From: Brevibacterium paucivorans | Lineage (GTDB): Bacteria; Actinomycetota; Actinomycetes; Actinomycetales; Brevibacteriaceae | Direction: 5' to 3' | DNA length: 64,000 nt | NCBI RefSeq assembly: GCF_016907735.1 | Contig: NZ_JAFBCP010000001.1 | Coordinates: 1,426,001-1,490,000 of the forward strand | Part shown: positions 40,624-49,884 of the stretch, one piece after another | Layout of the letters: every line of letters begins with the position of its first letter | How positions within the stretch are numbered: position 1 is the first letter of the stretch | The notes under the pieces: model-generated | Told to the model about the DNA's origin: nothing | What the model saw: only the letters and a program-made list of their open reading frames with translations | Database searches by the model: none | Program-made: the position numbers and the translations under genes

Positions 40624-42038
40624 GTACCCGCGGACTGCCAGACCTCAACGAACTCGCAACCGAATTAAGCTCCAACGCGCTGGTCACGGACACTGACGTC
40701 ATCGCAGCTCACTCCAGTGACCGCGCGCTGTTCTCACCCGTGGGGAATGCGCTCGCGTTAGTGCGTGCCACGTGTGTTGAAGACGTGCAGGCGACCGTGC
40801 GGTTCGCGGCCAAACACGCGATCCCCATCATTCCCTCGGGTGCACGTACTGGGCTTTCGGGAGGTATCAACGCGCTCGACGGGTGCATCCTGTTAAGCGT
40901 TGCCAAAATGAACCGGATCCTGGAAGTGAACACGCTGGACGGCACCGTGACGGTGGAACCGGGGGTCATCAACCTGGATCTGAAGAAGCACCTAGCCGAG
41001 TTCAACCTGTCGTACCCACCAGACCCCGGTTCGGTAGCGATTTCCACAATTGGCGGGAACGTGGCCACCAACGCGGGCGGTATGTGCTGTGTGAAATACG
41101 GCGTGACCAGGGACTTTGTGCGCAGCCTCAAAGTGGTGACCGCAGACGGTGAAGTCACCACGGTGGGGCGGAACACGGCAAAAGGTGTCGCCGGGTTCGA
41201 CCTCGCGCAGCTGTTCATCGGTTCGGAAGGCACGCTGGGCGTGATCGTCGAAGTCACGCTGCGTACCGTGCCCAAACTGGCCGACCCGCTCACCTCCGTG
41301 GCGCTGTTTTCCGATCCCGTCCACGCCGCCCGCACGGTCACCGATTACTTGGGCGCGGGCGCCACCCCGTCGCTACTGGAGTACATGGACGGCGGCACCA
41401 TCGAAGCGGTCAACGCGTACCAGAACTTCGGGTTGCCAAGCGGCGCGGGCGCCATGCTGATCGTGCAGTCGGACGGTTCGGGCTCCATGACGCGCGCTCA
41501 GGAAGACCTGGAACTGTTCCAACAGGTGGCGCAAGATAACGGCGCAACAGACGTGATGTACTCGGACGATCCGCGTGATTCGGAGTCTCTGGTTGCCGCG
41601 CGCCGCGCGGTCGCCCCGGCAAATGAAAAGTTGGCCCACTCCCGAGGTGGTGGCGAGCTGGTCGACGATGTGTGCGTTCCGCGGGGTCGCCTTGCTGAGT
41701 TCTTTGAACGCCAAGCTCAAATTGCACAAAAGTTCCCCGACATTCTGGTGATCGCGTGCGGTCACGCGGGTGACGGAAACATGCACCCCAATGTCATTTT
41801 TGACGCCAGCGACCCAGTTTCGACCCAGCACGCGAAAGAAGCCTTTGGCATGATCATGCAGGCCGGCTTGGACCTGGGCGGAACCATCACCGGGGAACAC
41901 GGCGTGGGAGTTCTGAAGGCTGAGTGGTTGGCACGCGAACTGTCGCCGTCAGCGCAAAAGATGCACGTGGCGATCAAACAGGCGCTGGACCCGCAGGGGA
42001 TCTTCAGTCCTGGGAAGATGCTTTCGCACTTAGGTTAG
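40620..42038 (+). CDS. FAD-binding 2-hydroxyacid oxidase (GlcD/D-lactate dehydrogenase type)
   Basis: A 472-residue flavoprotein of the VAO family that oxidises a 2-hydroxyacid such as glycolate or D-lactate. The FAD domain (FAD_binding_4) shows IPIIPSGARTGLSGGI (about 70), PPDPGSVAISTIGGNVATNAGGMCCVKYG (two conserved blocks, about 135-160) and GSEGTLGVI (about 205). The C-terminal cap has ACGHAGDGNMHPNV (about 380) and GEHGVG (about 425). The start overlaps the aminotransferase stop, suggesting one transcript handling 2-keto/2-hydroxy acids. The last 35 bp overlap the converging SGNH hydrolase gene. Confidence 0.9.
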   Translation: MSTRGLPDLNELATELSSNALVTDTDVIAAHSSDRALFSPVGNALALVRATCVEDVQATVRFAAKHAIPIIPSGARTGLSGGINALDGCILLSVAKMNRILEVNTLDGTVTVEPGVINLDLKKHLAEFNLSYPPDPGSVAISTIGGNVATNAGGMCCVKYGVTRDFVRSLKVVTADGEVTTVGRNTAKGVAGFDLAQLFIGSEGTLGVIVEVTLRTVPKLADPLTSVALFSDPVHAARTVTDYLGAGATPSLLEYMDGGTIEAVNAYQNFGLPSGAGAMLIVQSDGSGSMTRAQEDLELFQQVAQDNGATDVMYSDDPRDSESLVAARRAVAPANEKLAHSRGGGELVDDVCVPRGRLAEFFERQAQIAQKFPDILVIACGHAGDGNMHPNVIFDASDPVSTQHAKEAFGMIMQAGLDLGGTITGEHGVGVLKAEWLARELSPSAQKMHVAIKQALDPQGIFSPGKMLSHLG

Positions 42039-42855
42039 AAGCTTGGGCTTCTTCTGCCTCCCGTGCCTCCTTCGCAAGCGCGCGCTTGGCGGCTCGTCGG
42101 ACAGCCGGCCACAGGGCAGAGGCCCACGCCACGTACCCACGCTCTGACGGGTGGAAAATGTCGCCACCCGTGTACAGCAGGTAGCGCCACAGGCCCAGTT
42201 CGTGGGTGGTCGAAAACAGATCCGCCAGTTCCAAGTCGTACAGGCGTGCCTCACGTTCGATGATCGCGTTGGCGGCACGCACTTTTGGCTCGAGCCACGG
42301 AAGGCCAAAACTGGGGATCGTTGACACGACGGTGCCGGCAGGAAGGCGCTTGTACAGGCGCGTTGCCGTCCACTCGAACCCCTCAAGCGTGTAGGCCGGG
42401 TCGATCAAGTCATTAGCCCCAATAACGCACATGGTGATGTCGGCTTGAGGCAGGTCGTCCAAGAGCGGCAGTTGCTTTTCCATGAGTAGCCAGGAACTGG
42501 CCCCGGGAACAGATATGTTCGTGACGGAAACTCTGCGACCGGTCTCTTCTTCCAGCCGCTGTTTCAAAAGGCCCACGTACGCGCGCTCGGGTTTGGACGC
42601 ACCCACGCCGCTCGCTGCCGAATCTCCCAGAACGTTAACCGTCAGCGGTGGAAGCTCCTGCAAGGATTCGTCCAGCTCAAGCTGCGTGCGTGCAGACTCA
42701 GCCCAGAACTTTGGGAACAACGCCGATTGGATACGCACGCGCACAACCGCGATTCCGTAACCGGCCCCCAGACCCAGGGTCACACCGCCCACAGCCGTGG
42801 CGGCCTTTAAACCGGCCTTCAACACCGATTTCCCGGCACCCACGTCAGTCTGCAC
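42004..42855 (-). CDS. SGNH/GDSL-type hydrolase with N-terminal membrane helix
   Basis: A 283-residue protein. Residues about 15-40 are hydrophobic (signal-anchor). The SGNH blocks are VNVLGDSAASGVGA (block I, Ser; about 76), a Gly in SVPGASSW (block II), IGANDL (block III, Asn; about 145) and DIFHPSERG (block V, Asp/His; about 232). A probable lipase/esterase acting at the cell surface. The 3' end overlaps glcD-type gene by 35 bp tail to tail, and its 5' end overlaps the M3 peptidase stop by 11 bp, so it is coupled to that gene. Start GTG at 42855 or four codons later. Confidence 0.87.
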   Translation of the reverse strand: MQTDVGAGKSVLKAGLKAATAVGGVTLGLGAGYGIAVVRVRIQSALFPKFWAESARTQLELDESLQELPPLTVNVLGDSAASGVGASKPERAYVGLLKQRLEEETGRRVSVTNISVPGASSWLLMEKQLPLLDDLPQADITMCVIGANDLIDPAYTLEGFEWTATRLYKRLPAGTVVSTIPSFGLPWLEPKVRAANAIIEREARLYDLELADLFSTTHELGLWRYLLYTGGDIFHPSERGYVAWASALWPAVRRAAKRALAKEAREAEEAQASNLSAKASSQD

Positions 42856-44977
42856 CCTCTACCAAGTCACCATCCACCTCGGGCGAACCATCAGCCACCT
42901 CGGGCTGGTTGTCTGGCAAACCTCGACGCCGCAACAGTGGCTCTACACCCGGCTGCTCGCCAAAGAAATCTACGATCGTTTCGCCCGGGTCTGTCGAGTA
43001 CCCAGGAGCCAAAACCGCGGTGCGGAATGCGTCGCCAGCATCAGGGTTGAGCCCGCCCTTGGAGTTGAACCATTCGGTGACATACGCGGCGAGCTTCTCC
43101 GACCACAAGTACGAGTAGTAGCCGGCAGAGTATCCCAACGCGAACGTGTGCTGGAAGTACGGCGTGCGGTACCGAGGTGGCACCAGCGGGTTGAAACCGG
43201 TGCCAGACAGCACGTCGCTTTCGAAGTCGAGCACCGACTCCACCTGCTCACCAGGTTCCAACGAGTGCCAGCTGAGGTCCAGAAGGGCTGCCGCGAGGTA
43301 CTCAACCGTGGCGAAACCCTGCCCAAACGCCTGGGACTTCTTGATGCGCTCAACGAGTTCGTCTGGAATCGGCTCGCCCGTGTGAACGTGGACGGCGTAG
43401 TGGGGGAGCACCTGCGGGTGCAACGCCCACATTTCGTTGAGTTGGGACGGGAACTCCACATAGTCCCTGGGCACCGAGGTGCCTGAGCGGGTTTCGTACG
43501 TGGAGTTAGCGAACAGCCCGTGCAGCACGTGCCCGAATTCGTGGAACAGCGTGCGCACGTTGTCCAGGCTCAGCAGGGCAGGTTCGCCGGCGGCCGGTTT
43601 GGGAATGTTCATGGTGAGGCTGATGACTGGGCCCAAGCCGGAAACTCGGCCCGGGGACACCAACTGGTCCATCCACGCCCCGCCACGCTTTGACGAACGC
43701 GCAAACGGATCCACGCAAATCACGCCCAGCGGACGGTCGCCGTCGAACGCGCGGTACACAACCACCTCGGGATGCCAGGCGGTTTCATCCGTGCGCTCAA
43801 ACCGCACACCGTACAGCTGACTTGCCGCAAACAGCACGCCGTCGTTGAACACCTTCCACAGATCGAAGTACTCAGCGACCGAACCCAGCTGGTACGTATC
43901 CTGTTTGTACCGCTTCAGGTAGTACGCGACGTCCTCAGCTTCCAAGCGCTGGGGCTGGTAGGTGGTGCGGATCGTGTCCAGCTCGGATTCGAGCTGCGCG
44001 AGCGCTGGTTCCAGCAAGTCCACGACCAGCGCGGTCGCGTTTTCGCCGTTGCCTGCGTCCTGTTGGGAAATCACGTAGTCCTTGTACGACTTGTATCCCA
44101 TGAGGCCAGCCAGGCCAGCGCGCAGTGCCGTGAGGTCGGAGACCACCCCGCGGGTGTCGGTTTCAGTTCCGCGCGCGCCTCGGTTGGTGGAGGCGTGGAA
44201 CACCGCTGTGCGGGTTTCCGGGTCGTCCAAGTCCGAGGTGATGGGCTGTTGCGTTGTTGACTCCAGGGTGATGAGTGCCCCCGTGAGGCCACGCTGAGCT
44301 GCGTGGGATTCGACAGTGCCCAGTTTCGCGTCAGACAGGCCTTTAAGTGACAGCTCTGACCCGTGTGGAATGTGGACGGCTGACTCTTGGGTTTCTGCCA
44401 GCACGCACTGGCCGAATTCTGTTTCTAGCGCCGAAATTTCTTCCGCGAACGCCGCGACGCGCTCTTGGTTGTCTTCGGTAAGGCGGGCACCAGCATGGGC
44501 GAAGTCGGCGACCATGAGGTCATGGTGACGGGCGTCTTCTGGGTTTAGGGCGGCGGTGCTGACGCTTTCTAGACGGGCGAAAAGTTCCGCGTTGAGGAAC
44601 ACGTCAAGTTCCGCGCGGGTAAGCACAGCGGCCGCGTCTGTTGCCATGGACTCTACGGCGTCTGACCACAAGCTGGATTCGTACAAGCGAATAAATGGCT
44701 GCAAACGGAACACCAAGCTACGGGCCGCGTCGATCGCCAGAGTGGTGTTGTTGAAGTCTGCCGGCTCAGAGTTTTCCAGGATCGCGTCAATGGACTGTTC
44801 TTGGAACGTGATGGCCCTGGCCAGAGCATCCATGACGAGTTCAGGTGTGACGCGGTCAAAATCCGGTAGCGTCAAGGGTTCCGGCTGGCTCACAAAGTTC
44901 CACAGATGATTAGGTGATTCTGTTTCTGGGACGTGGCCGGGATGAAGGTCTTCGGCACCCAAAACTTTCTCCTGCAC
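42845..44977 (-). CDS. M3-family zinc metallopeptidase (peptidyl-dipeptidase Dcp-like)
   Basis: A 710-residue cytosolic peptidase. The zinc motif is in LFHEFGHVLHGLF (His-Glu-x-x-His, about residue 485) with the downstream Glu in PSQLNEMW (about 515). AFGQGFATVEYLAAALLDLSWH and FQHTFALGYSAGYYSYLWSEKLA are strong M3 signatures. It cleaves short peptides, releasing dipeptides in the Dcp branch. The GTG at 44977 is tentative; AGGAG lies just inside, so a TTG five codons later is a possible alternative. The divergent MFS gene starts 22 bp away. Confidence 0.93.
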   Translation of the reverse strand: MQEKVLGAEDLHPGHVPETESPNHLWNFVSQPEPLTLPDFDRVTPELVMDALARAITFQEQSIDAILENSEPADFNNTTLAIDAARSLVFRLQPFIRLYESSLWSDAVESMATDAAAVLTRAELDVFLNAELFARLESVSTAALNPEDARHHDLMVADFAHAGARLTEDNQERVAAFAEEISALETEFGQCVLAETQESAVHIPHGSELSLKGLSDAKLGTVESHAAQRGLTGALITLESTTQQPITSDLDDPETRTAVFHASTNRGARGTETDTRGVVSDLTALRAGLAGLMGYKSYKDYVISQQDAGNGENATALVVDLLEPALAQLESELDTIRTTYQPQRLEAEDVAYYLKRYKQDTYQLGSVAEYFDLWKVFNDGVLFAASQLYGVRFERTDETAWHPEVVVYRAFDGDRPLGVICVDPFARSSKRGGAWMDQLVSPGRVSGLGPVISLTMNIPKPAAGEPALLSLDNVRTLFHEFGHVLHGLFANSTYETRSGTSVPRDYVEFPSQLNEMWALHPQVLPHYAVHVHTGEPIPDELVERIKKSQAFGQGFATVEYLAAALLDLSWHSLEPGEQVESVLDFESDVLSGTGFNPLVPPRYRTPYFQHTFALGYSAGYYSYLWSEKLAAYVTEWFNSKGGLNPDAGDAFRTAVLAPGYSTDPGETIVDFFGEQPGVEPLLRRRGLPDNQPEVADGSPEVDGDLVEGAD

Positions 44978-44999
44978 TGTTGAGGTCTATGGTGAAAGG

Positions 45000-46265
45000 G
45001 TGAGCGAATACATGGGTACTGGCGCAGGCGATCCACGCACTCGACGAATCAAGGCCGGGATCATGCTAGCCGGTCTCGCTACCTTTACACTGCTCTACAA
45101 TACCCAAGCAATCTTGCCGGACCTCACACGCGACTACGGAATTACGCCATCTGTGGCCGCGATGTCGGTGTCCATTGCCACTGCTGGGGTCGGTTTAGGG
45201 CTGCTGGTTGCGGTGCCTATTAGTGAACGGATCGGCCGAGGTCGTTTAATTCGCTGGTCTGTCATTGTCGCTGGCGTCATGGCCGCTGGGGTGGTTTTCA
45301 TCTCGGATTGGAACCTGTTCTTGGTGGCCAGGTTCGTGATGGGGTTCATCCTTGCGGGGCTGCCCGCGACTGCCACGGTGTACTTGCGTGAAGAGATCCA
45401 CCCGTCGATCGTGTCCTCAGTCATTGGGGTGCACATTTTTGGAAACACCTTGGGTGGTTTGGGAGCCCGCATTATCCCTTCCACCACGATCGAGGTGTTC
45501 GACTGGTTAGGGATCGAAGGCATCCTGGGTCTAGATAAGTCGCACTCAGCCATGTTCACTGCGTCACTTGTGGGGCTGTTGGCGGGCATTGGGTGCTTTT
45601 TCTTGTTGCCACCGGCGCAAGGGTTCGTGCAACACCGCGACTCGTTTAGCGTTCTGGTGAAGAAATTTGGGCGGGCGTTCACCGACCCTGTTCTGCTGGG
45701 GCTTTTCGTTGTGGGGTATTTGGGTGTGGGCTCGTTCATTGGTGCGCTCAACGTAATGGGTTTCCGCCTAGAAGGCGATCCGTATTTCATTCCGATTGGG
45801 CTCATTGGGCTCATCTACTTTGTGTACCCGTTGGCCGGGTGGGCATCTGCGATAGCCGGCAAAATCGCTGACCGCACATCGCTTCGCGCGGTCATGTCCT
45901 TTGGCCCGCTCATTGGGCTAGTAGGTGTTGCGCTCATGATGATTCCCAACGTGGTGTGCATCGTCGCGGGCCTGGCGATTCTTGCAATCGGGTTTTTCAC
46001 AGGGCACTCCATCGCGGCGTCCTGGGTCGCTGGCCGGGCAAGCCGATCGGTAGGCGTGCCCGCACAGGCCGCCTCCATTTACATGGTGTGCTTCTACCTG
46101 GGTTCGTCCGTGACCGGGAACCTCACGCCACTTGCGTGGACACACGCCGGATGGGGTGGTGTCACCGCGATCATTGGAAGTCAGATGGCCCTGCTTCTGA
46201 TCCTTGCGCTCATTCTCAAACGCACACCAGTCGCACCCGCCGGCACTCGGGCGGTCCAAAAATAA
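45000..46265 (+). CDS. MFS transporter
   Basis: A 421-residue membrane protein with about 12 TMs. The motif between TM2 and TM3, ISERIGRGRLIRW (about 75), is a variant of the MFS A-motif (usually G-x-x-x-D-R-x-G-R-R), and PATATVYLREE (about 120) follows. It looks like the YnfM/Bcr-type efflux branch, where a TM1 motif FTLLYNTQAILPDLTRDYGI is typical. A Thr/Ser-rich inner loop separates the two halves. Substrate unknown. GTG start at 45000 after GAAAGG; very short divergent spacing to the M3 gene. Confidence 0.9.
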   Translation: MSEYMGTGAGDPRTRRIKAGIMLAGLATFTLLYNTQAILPDLTRDYGITPSVAAMSVSIATAGVGLGLLVAVPISERIGRGRLIRWSVIVAGVMAAGVVFISDWNLFLVARFVMGFILAGLPATATVYLREEIHPSIVSSVIGVHIFGNTLGGLGARIIPSTTIEVFDWLGIEGILGLDKSHSAMFTASLVGLLAGIGCFFLLPPAQGFVQHRDSFSVLVKKFGRAFTDPVLLGLFVVGYLGVGSFIGALNVMGFRLEGDPYFIPIGLIGLIYFVYPLAGWASAIAGKIADRTSLRAVMSFGPLIGLVGVALMMIPNVVCIVAGLAILAIGFFTGHSIAASWVAGRASRSVGVPAQAASIYMVCFYLGSSVTGNLTPLAWTHAGWGGVTAIIGSQMALLLILALILKRTPVAPAGTRAVQK

Positions 46266-46269
46266 CCAA

Positions 46270-47517
46270 CTACGAACGACCTCGGCGGTTGGAAACCAAC
46301 GCCACCCCTGCGATCACCACAGCCGCGCCTGCGCCCAGGAGCAGGCCGGGCAACGAAACGGTGAACCCGATCGCAACGCACAACACCACACCCAGAACCT
46401 GGAGGGCTCTGGGGTACATGCGGTGTTCGCGGTCTTGCGTGAACGCGGCCAGGTTGGCGATCGCGTAGTAGAGCAGCACGCCGGTTGACGAGAAGCCAAC
46501 GGCCTGCGTTACGTCGACCGAAAAGACCAGAGTGATGGCCAGGACGCAGAACAGGATTTCGGCGCGGGCAGGGGTGGAGTGGCGCTCGCTCACGTGGGCG
46601 AAAAACGTGAAGTGGCGTGAGTCCCGGGCCATCGCCAAACACGTGCGTCCCAAACCGGCCATGAGCCCCAACAAGGCGCCCAGACACGCCAAGGCCGCAA
46701 CGACCTGGACAACCAGTTTCATCCACGGCACCTGCACGGCGTCAAAAATTGGAGCCGTGGAGCCGGCGAGGGTTTCCTGATCCAACGTGTGGGTCAATGT
46801 GAACGTGATGACAACGTACACGACCAACGTCAGGCCCAGTGCCCACATGATGGCTCAAGGGATTGTGCGGGTGGGGTTGGTTACCTCTTCACCCAAGGTC
46901 GCTACACGGGCATAGCCAGCAAACGCGAAAAACAAGATGCCCGCACCCTGCAAGATACCCAACGGAGCGGAAGGTAAGTAGGACGCGGAAGGGGCGGCGA
47001 CCTCGGCGGGGGTACTCAACCACGACGTAGCCACGAAAAGCGCAAGCCCGGCCAGCACGATCAGCACGATGACCTTGGTGACCGTGGCCGTTTTAGACAC
47101 TCCCAAAATGTTGACGGTGGTGAGCGCGATCAACGCGAGCGCCGCCGCACAGGACAGCATGAGCGGGGGAGCGCCAGGCAGAGCGTAGTGCGCGAACGTC
47201 ATTGCCATCGCAGCGGCTGAGGCGGTCTTCCCCAACAGGAACGCCCATCCGGCCGTAAGCCCCCACGCGGGGCCCAACTGTGCCCGCCCATACGCATAAG
47301 TGCCACCGGCAACTGGGTATTGTGCGGCCAGTTGACCCGAGGACGTGGCGTTGCACAAGGCCACCAGAGCGGCCAGGCCCAGGGCGATGTAGATGCCTGA
47401 CCCGGCGTGGGCAGTAGCTGGGGCCACGGCGACGAAAATGCCGGCGCCCAGCATGGAACCTAGGCCAATCATGATCGCGTCGCTTAACGTGAGCGAACGC
47501 TTAAGAGAAGACATCAT
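46270..47517 (-). pseudogene. APC-family amino-acid permease broken by one in-frame TGA
   Basis: The two halves of an APC-superfamily permease lie in the same frame, separated only by a TGA at 46852-46854. The upstream half (47517-46855) has TM1 SDAIMIGLGSMLGAGIFVA (the family's G-S-x-x-G-x-G-I-F helix) and ends NPTRTIP; the next codons give, after the stop, AIMWALGLTLVVYVV. Intact homologues read about NPTRTIPRAIxxAL here, so the stop sits exactly where Arg belongs (CGA to TGA). Together they would encode about 415 residues with 12 TMs. Unless the stop is read through or the assembly is wrong, the gene is inactive. Internal ATG at 46848 gives a 192-residue remnant. Start uncertain (47517 or 47514). 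Confidence 0.85.
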
Positions 47518-47611
47518 GACTGTGTAGGTACCAGGCCAAGGCAAACACCAGGTGACCTGGTGTCATGGCGGGGTTGGGGTGCCTGCTGGCGCGGGGCTGG
47601 CCCCATGCCCG

Positions 47612-49141
47612 CTACTTCTTGATGGAGCTCATCTTCTGCCACTCTTCCCACGTGTACACCCAGTCCTTGATGTCACCAGAGCTGGTGGTCAGGGAAACGC
47701 GGGAGCCGGTCACTTCAACCGGATCGCCAAAGAGTGCGGAGTTGAAGTATTCCGTGGCGTTAGCCGTAGACAGGTTGACACATCCGTGGGACACATTTGC
47801 CCGTCCCTGCGAACCTACCGACCATGGAGCCGCGTGGATGAACTCACCGTTGTTGTGGATGCGGACGGCGTGGGTGACGGGGGTGGAGTAGCTCCAGCGT
47901 TCGGATTTCATGGTGTAGTTGCGGGACTTGGACATCACGATGTGCATGCCGTTGTACGACGGGGAGCGTGCAGCCCCCAGCGACGCCGGGAAGTCCATGA
48001 CAGTTTTTCCGGAGCGCTTCACGGTGAGGCGGTGCTTCTTGGCGTCGGCCACGGTGATCTGCTCGCGGTCGATTTCGAAGTCCAGCGTCATGTCCTTCGC
48101 GCCAAAAGTGTCGTCGGAGAACGGCACGTCTTTCACAGGTGCGTCGACGTGAATCTTGGAGTGTTCTGGCCAGAACTCTTTGGGGCGGTAGTGGATGCGG
48201 GAGTGCCCGTCGTCGTCTGGCAACCATGCCCATGAGCCTTCGACCTTGCGTGGCTTGTCGTCCTTGTCGGTGACTTCCACGCTCAGGCGGCTTTCGATGC
48301 CCGGGCGGTATTCCTTGGGGATCTTGTGCGCGAAGTTGAAGATGATGGGAGCGCCCACGCCCACTTTCATGTCGTCGTCGAGAAGGGTACGCATGCGTGC
48401 ACCTTCGCCGTTAGGTTCAGGAGTGTCCACGGTTCCGGTGGATTCGTGGGTCTTGCCGTCGGGTGAGACGGTTGTGGCTTTCCACGTGTAGGACGAGGAG
48501 CCTGCGAGCGTGAAGTTGGACTCCCACGACGTGCCCTTGGGGTTGTTGTCGGCCGCGCCACCTTGTGCGCCGTCCTGTGGGTCGTCGGTGGAGTCGGGGT
48601 CAGCTGACGGGTCGTCGCTGGAGTCGGGGTCAGCTGACGGGTCGTCGCTGGATTCGTCGGTTGCGTCGTCCGCAGGTTCGTCAGTCGCCGAGGTGTCCTC
48701 TGGTTGATCTGTTTCCTCAGCTGCTTCGTCTTCTGAGTTTTCGCTGTCCTGTGAGTTAGCGCCGATGTTGCCACCGGCTTCTGCGCTGTCGTCGGCGTCT
48801 TCGTCGCTGTCTGCGTTGTCGGTCGCGGGGTCGGATGCAGAGTCGGTCGCGGGGTCGGATGGGTCCGCGGATGCCGAGGTGGTTTCAAAGGTGCCAGCGT
48901 CTACTGGGATTTCTTTGTGGTCGTCATCGGTGAGCTCAACAGAGACGAACTCGCCCTTGTCGACAGAGAGCTGGAGCTTCTCGCCAGGAGCGGCCTCGGA
49001 AACTACGCTGACAACCGGTTCTGGGTCGGGTTCCTTCTCTTTTGGAGCAGAGTTGTTGCCACCGGGCGCGCTTACGGAACAAGCAGAAGCGGCCACGAGA
49101 CTCAGAGCGATAGTCGACGAGACGAGAAGACGACGAAACAC
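47612..49141 (-). CDS. L,D-transpeptidase lipoprotein (YkuD domain)
   Basis: A 509-residue cell-envelope enzyme forming 3-3 peptidoglycan cross-links. A lipoprotein signal ends in LVAASAC (Cys21). Then come an Ig-like segment, a very acidic Asp/Ser/Glu linker (about 105-215) with tandem DSSDDPSADP repeats, an Ig-like LDT domain (about 220-370) and the YkuD catalytic domain with GEFIHAAPWSVGSQG and the active site SHGCVNLS (Cys about 460). The C-terminal stretch after the catalytic domain (VYTWEEWQKM) is typical of actinobacterial Ldt enzymes. The GTG at 49141 with GAAGG upstream is chosen because it places the signal peptide at the N-terminus; longer starts extend toward the SRP RNA. Confidence 0.92.
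   Translation of the reverse strand: MFRRLLVSSTIALSLVAASACSVSAPGGNNSAPKEKEPDPEPVVSVVSEAAPGEKLQLSVDKGEFVSVELTDDDHKEIPVDAGTFETTSASADPSDPATDSASDPATDNADSDEDADDSAEAGGNIGANSQDSENSEDEAAEETDQPEDTSATDEPADDATDESSDDPSADPDSSDDPSADPDSTDDPQDGAQGGAADNNPKGTSWESNFTLAGSSSYTWKATTVSPDGKTHESTGTVDTPEPNGEGARMRTLLDDDMKVGVGAPIIFNFAHKIPKEYRPGIESRLSVEVTDKDDKPRKVEGSWAWLPDDDGHSRIHYRPKEFWPEHSKIHVDAPVKDVPFSDDTFGAKDMTLDFEIDREQITVADAKKHRLTVKRSGKTVMDFPASLGAARSPSYNGMHIVMSKSRNYTMKSERWSYSTPVTHAVRIHNNGEFIHAAPWSVGSQGRANVSHGCVNLSTANATEYFNSALFGDPVEVTGSRVSLTTSSGDIKDWVYTWEEWQKMSSIKK
48581..48652 (-). repeat. 30-bp tandem repeat inside the L,D-transpeptidase gene
   Basis: The units 48581-48610 and 48611-48640 differ at one base, and a third partial unit follows. 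They encode the acidic linker DSSDDPSADP and keep the frame, so copy-number change would only alter linker length. Confidence 0.85.
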
Positions 49142-49252
49142 GAGCTTGAACCTTCGGTAGAGCTGTTGAAAATTCGACTGCCCTTCGAATTTAGGAGGGC
49201 GTGAGATATAAGCATACCGGAATGCATCAGGAAACATTTCGTGTTTATAGGA

Positions 49253-49342
49253 AGGACCCTCCGTGCACCCGCCAGAGCCTCCTTACCCTTGCTACCTTCC
49301 GGTCCTGGGGGATTCGCAGGATAAACGCCACACGAAGGGCCA
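49253..49342 (-). ncRNA. ffs: Signal recognition particle RNA (bacterial small type)
   Basis: Read on the minus strand, the sequence contains the SRP RNA domain IV core GGACCGGAAGGTAGCAAGG (compare E. coli GTCCGGAAGGAAGCAGCC) inside a long hairpin whose arms pair: GGCCCTTCGTG near 49342 with CACGGAGGGTCC near 49255. The apical GGTAGCAAGG and its facing strand are the Ffh-binding region. Ends are estimated from the stem, within about 5 nt. Confidence 0.88.
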
Positions 49343-49406
49343 CCGATAGTGTAGCCGAGACAGGTGCGATTAGTAAAAGTCGCATGAGTCCGTTAAGCTA
49401 CTCTGC

Positions 49407-49491
49407 GGAGGATTCGCCTAGCGGCCTATGGCGCACGCCTGGAACGCGTGTTGGGTTAACGCCCTCAGGGGTTCAAATCCCCTATCCTCCG
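49407..49491 (+). tRNA. tRNA-Ser(GGA)
   Basis: An 85-nt class II tRNA with acceptor GGAGGAT/ATCCTCC, anticodon stem CACGC/GCGTG, anticodon GGA at 49441-49443 and T-loop TTCAAAT. CCA is not encoded. Confidence 0.96.
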
Positions 49492-49499
49492 CGTTGTGA

Positions 49500-49539
49500 A
49501 GTCTCGGGACATCGTTCACTCGATGTCCCGAGACTTTTG
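49500..49539 (+). terminator. Intrinsic terminator of tRNA-Ser(GGA)
   Basis: A perfect 15-bp stem (49500-49514 with 49521-49535), loop TTCACT, T run. Identical over about 49 nt to the sequence 1124-1172. Confidence 0.85.
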
Positions 49540-49588
49540 CTTTGCGCCGTTGATGTGTCGGGTCATCGTCCCCCCTTGCATGCCTCCC

Positions 49589-49884
49589 CCCAGTTACCCA
49601 CCACAAGTACGAGGTTTGCGCATAGGGGTGGTGTGTAACTGGCCGATTTTGAGCCGAAAAAGTGAACAAAACGAACAAAAAGGGTGTTTACCCACCAACC
49701 CTGTTCGAGGGGTGGTGGGTAAACGGTTTTTGTGCGCGTGGCGACGTGGTATCTGATTGGTGTGTCACATCTGCTCGGAAGAGCAGTCCAAGTGAAGCAC
49801 TCCGGGTGATTTGGCCAGGTCCAGACGGCGCAAAGCGAGCGAAACTGCGCAATATATTGCGCAGTTTCGCTCGCTTTGCGCCGT
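49589..49884. repeat. 296-bp structured intergenic repeat, copy B
   Basis: The partner of 14266-14561, aligned without gaps with four mismatches. Here one mismatch weakens the first hairpin (GGTGTG for GGTGGG), while another turns the third hairpin into a perfect 60-nt palindrome with no loop bases (49825-49884). It follows tRNA-Ser(GGA) and its terminator, as copy A follows tRNA-Ser(GCU). Confidence 0.9.
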
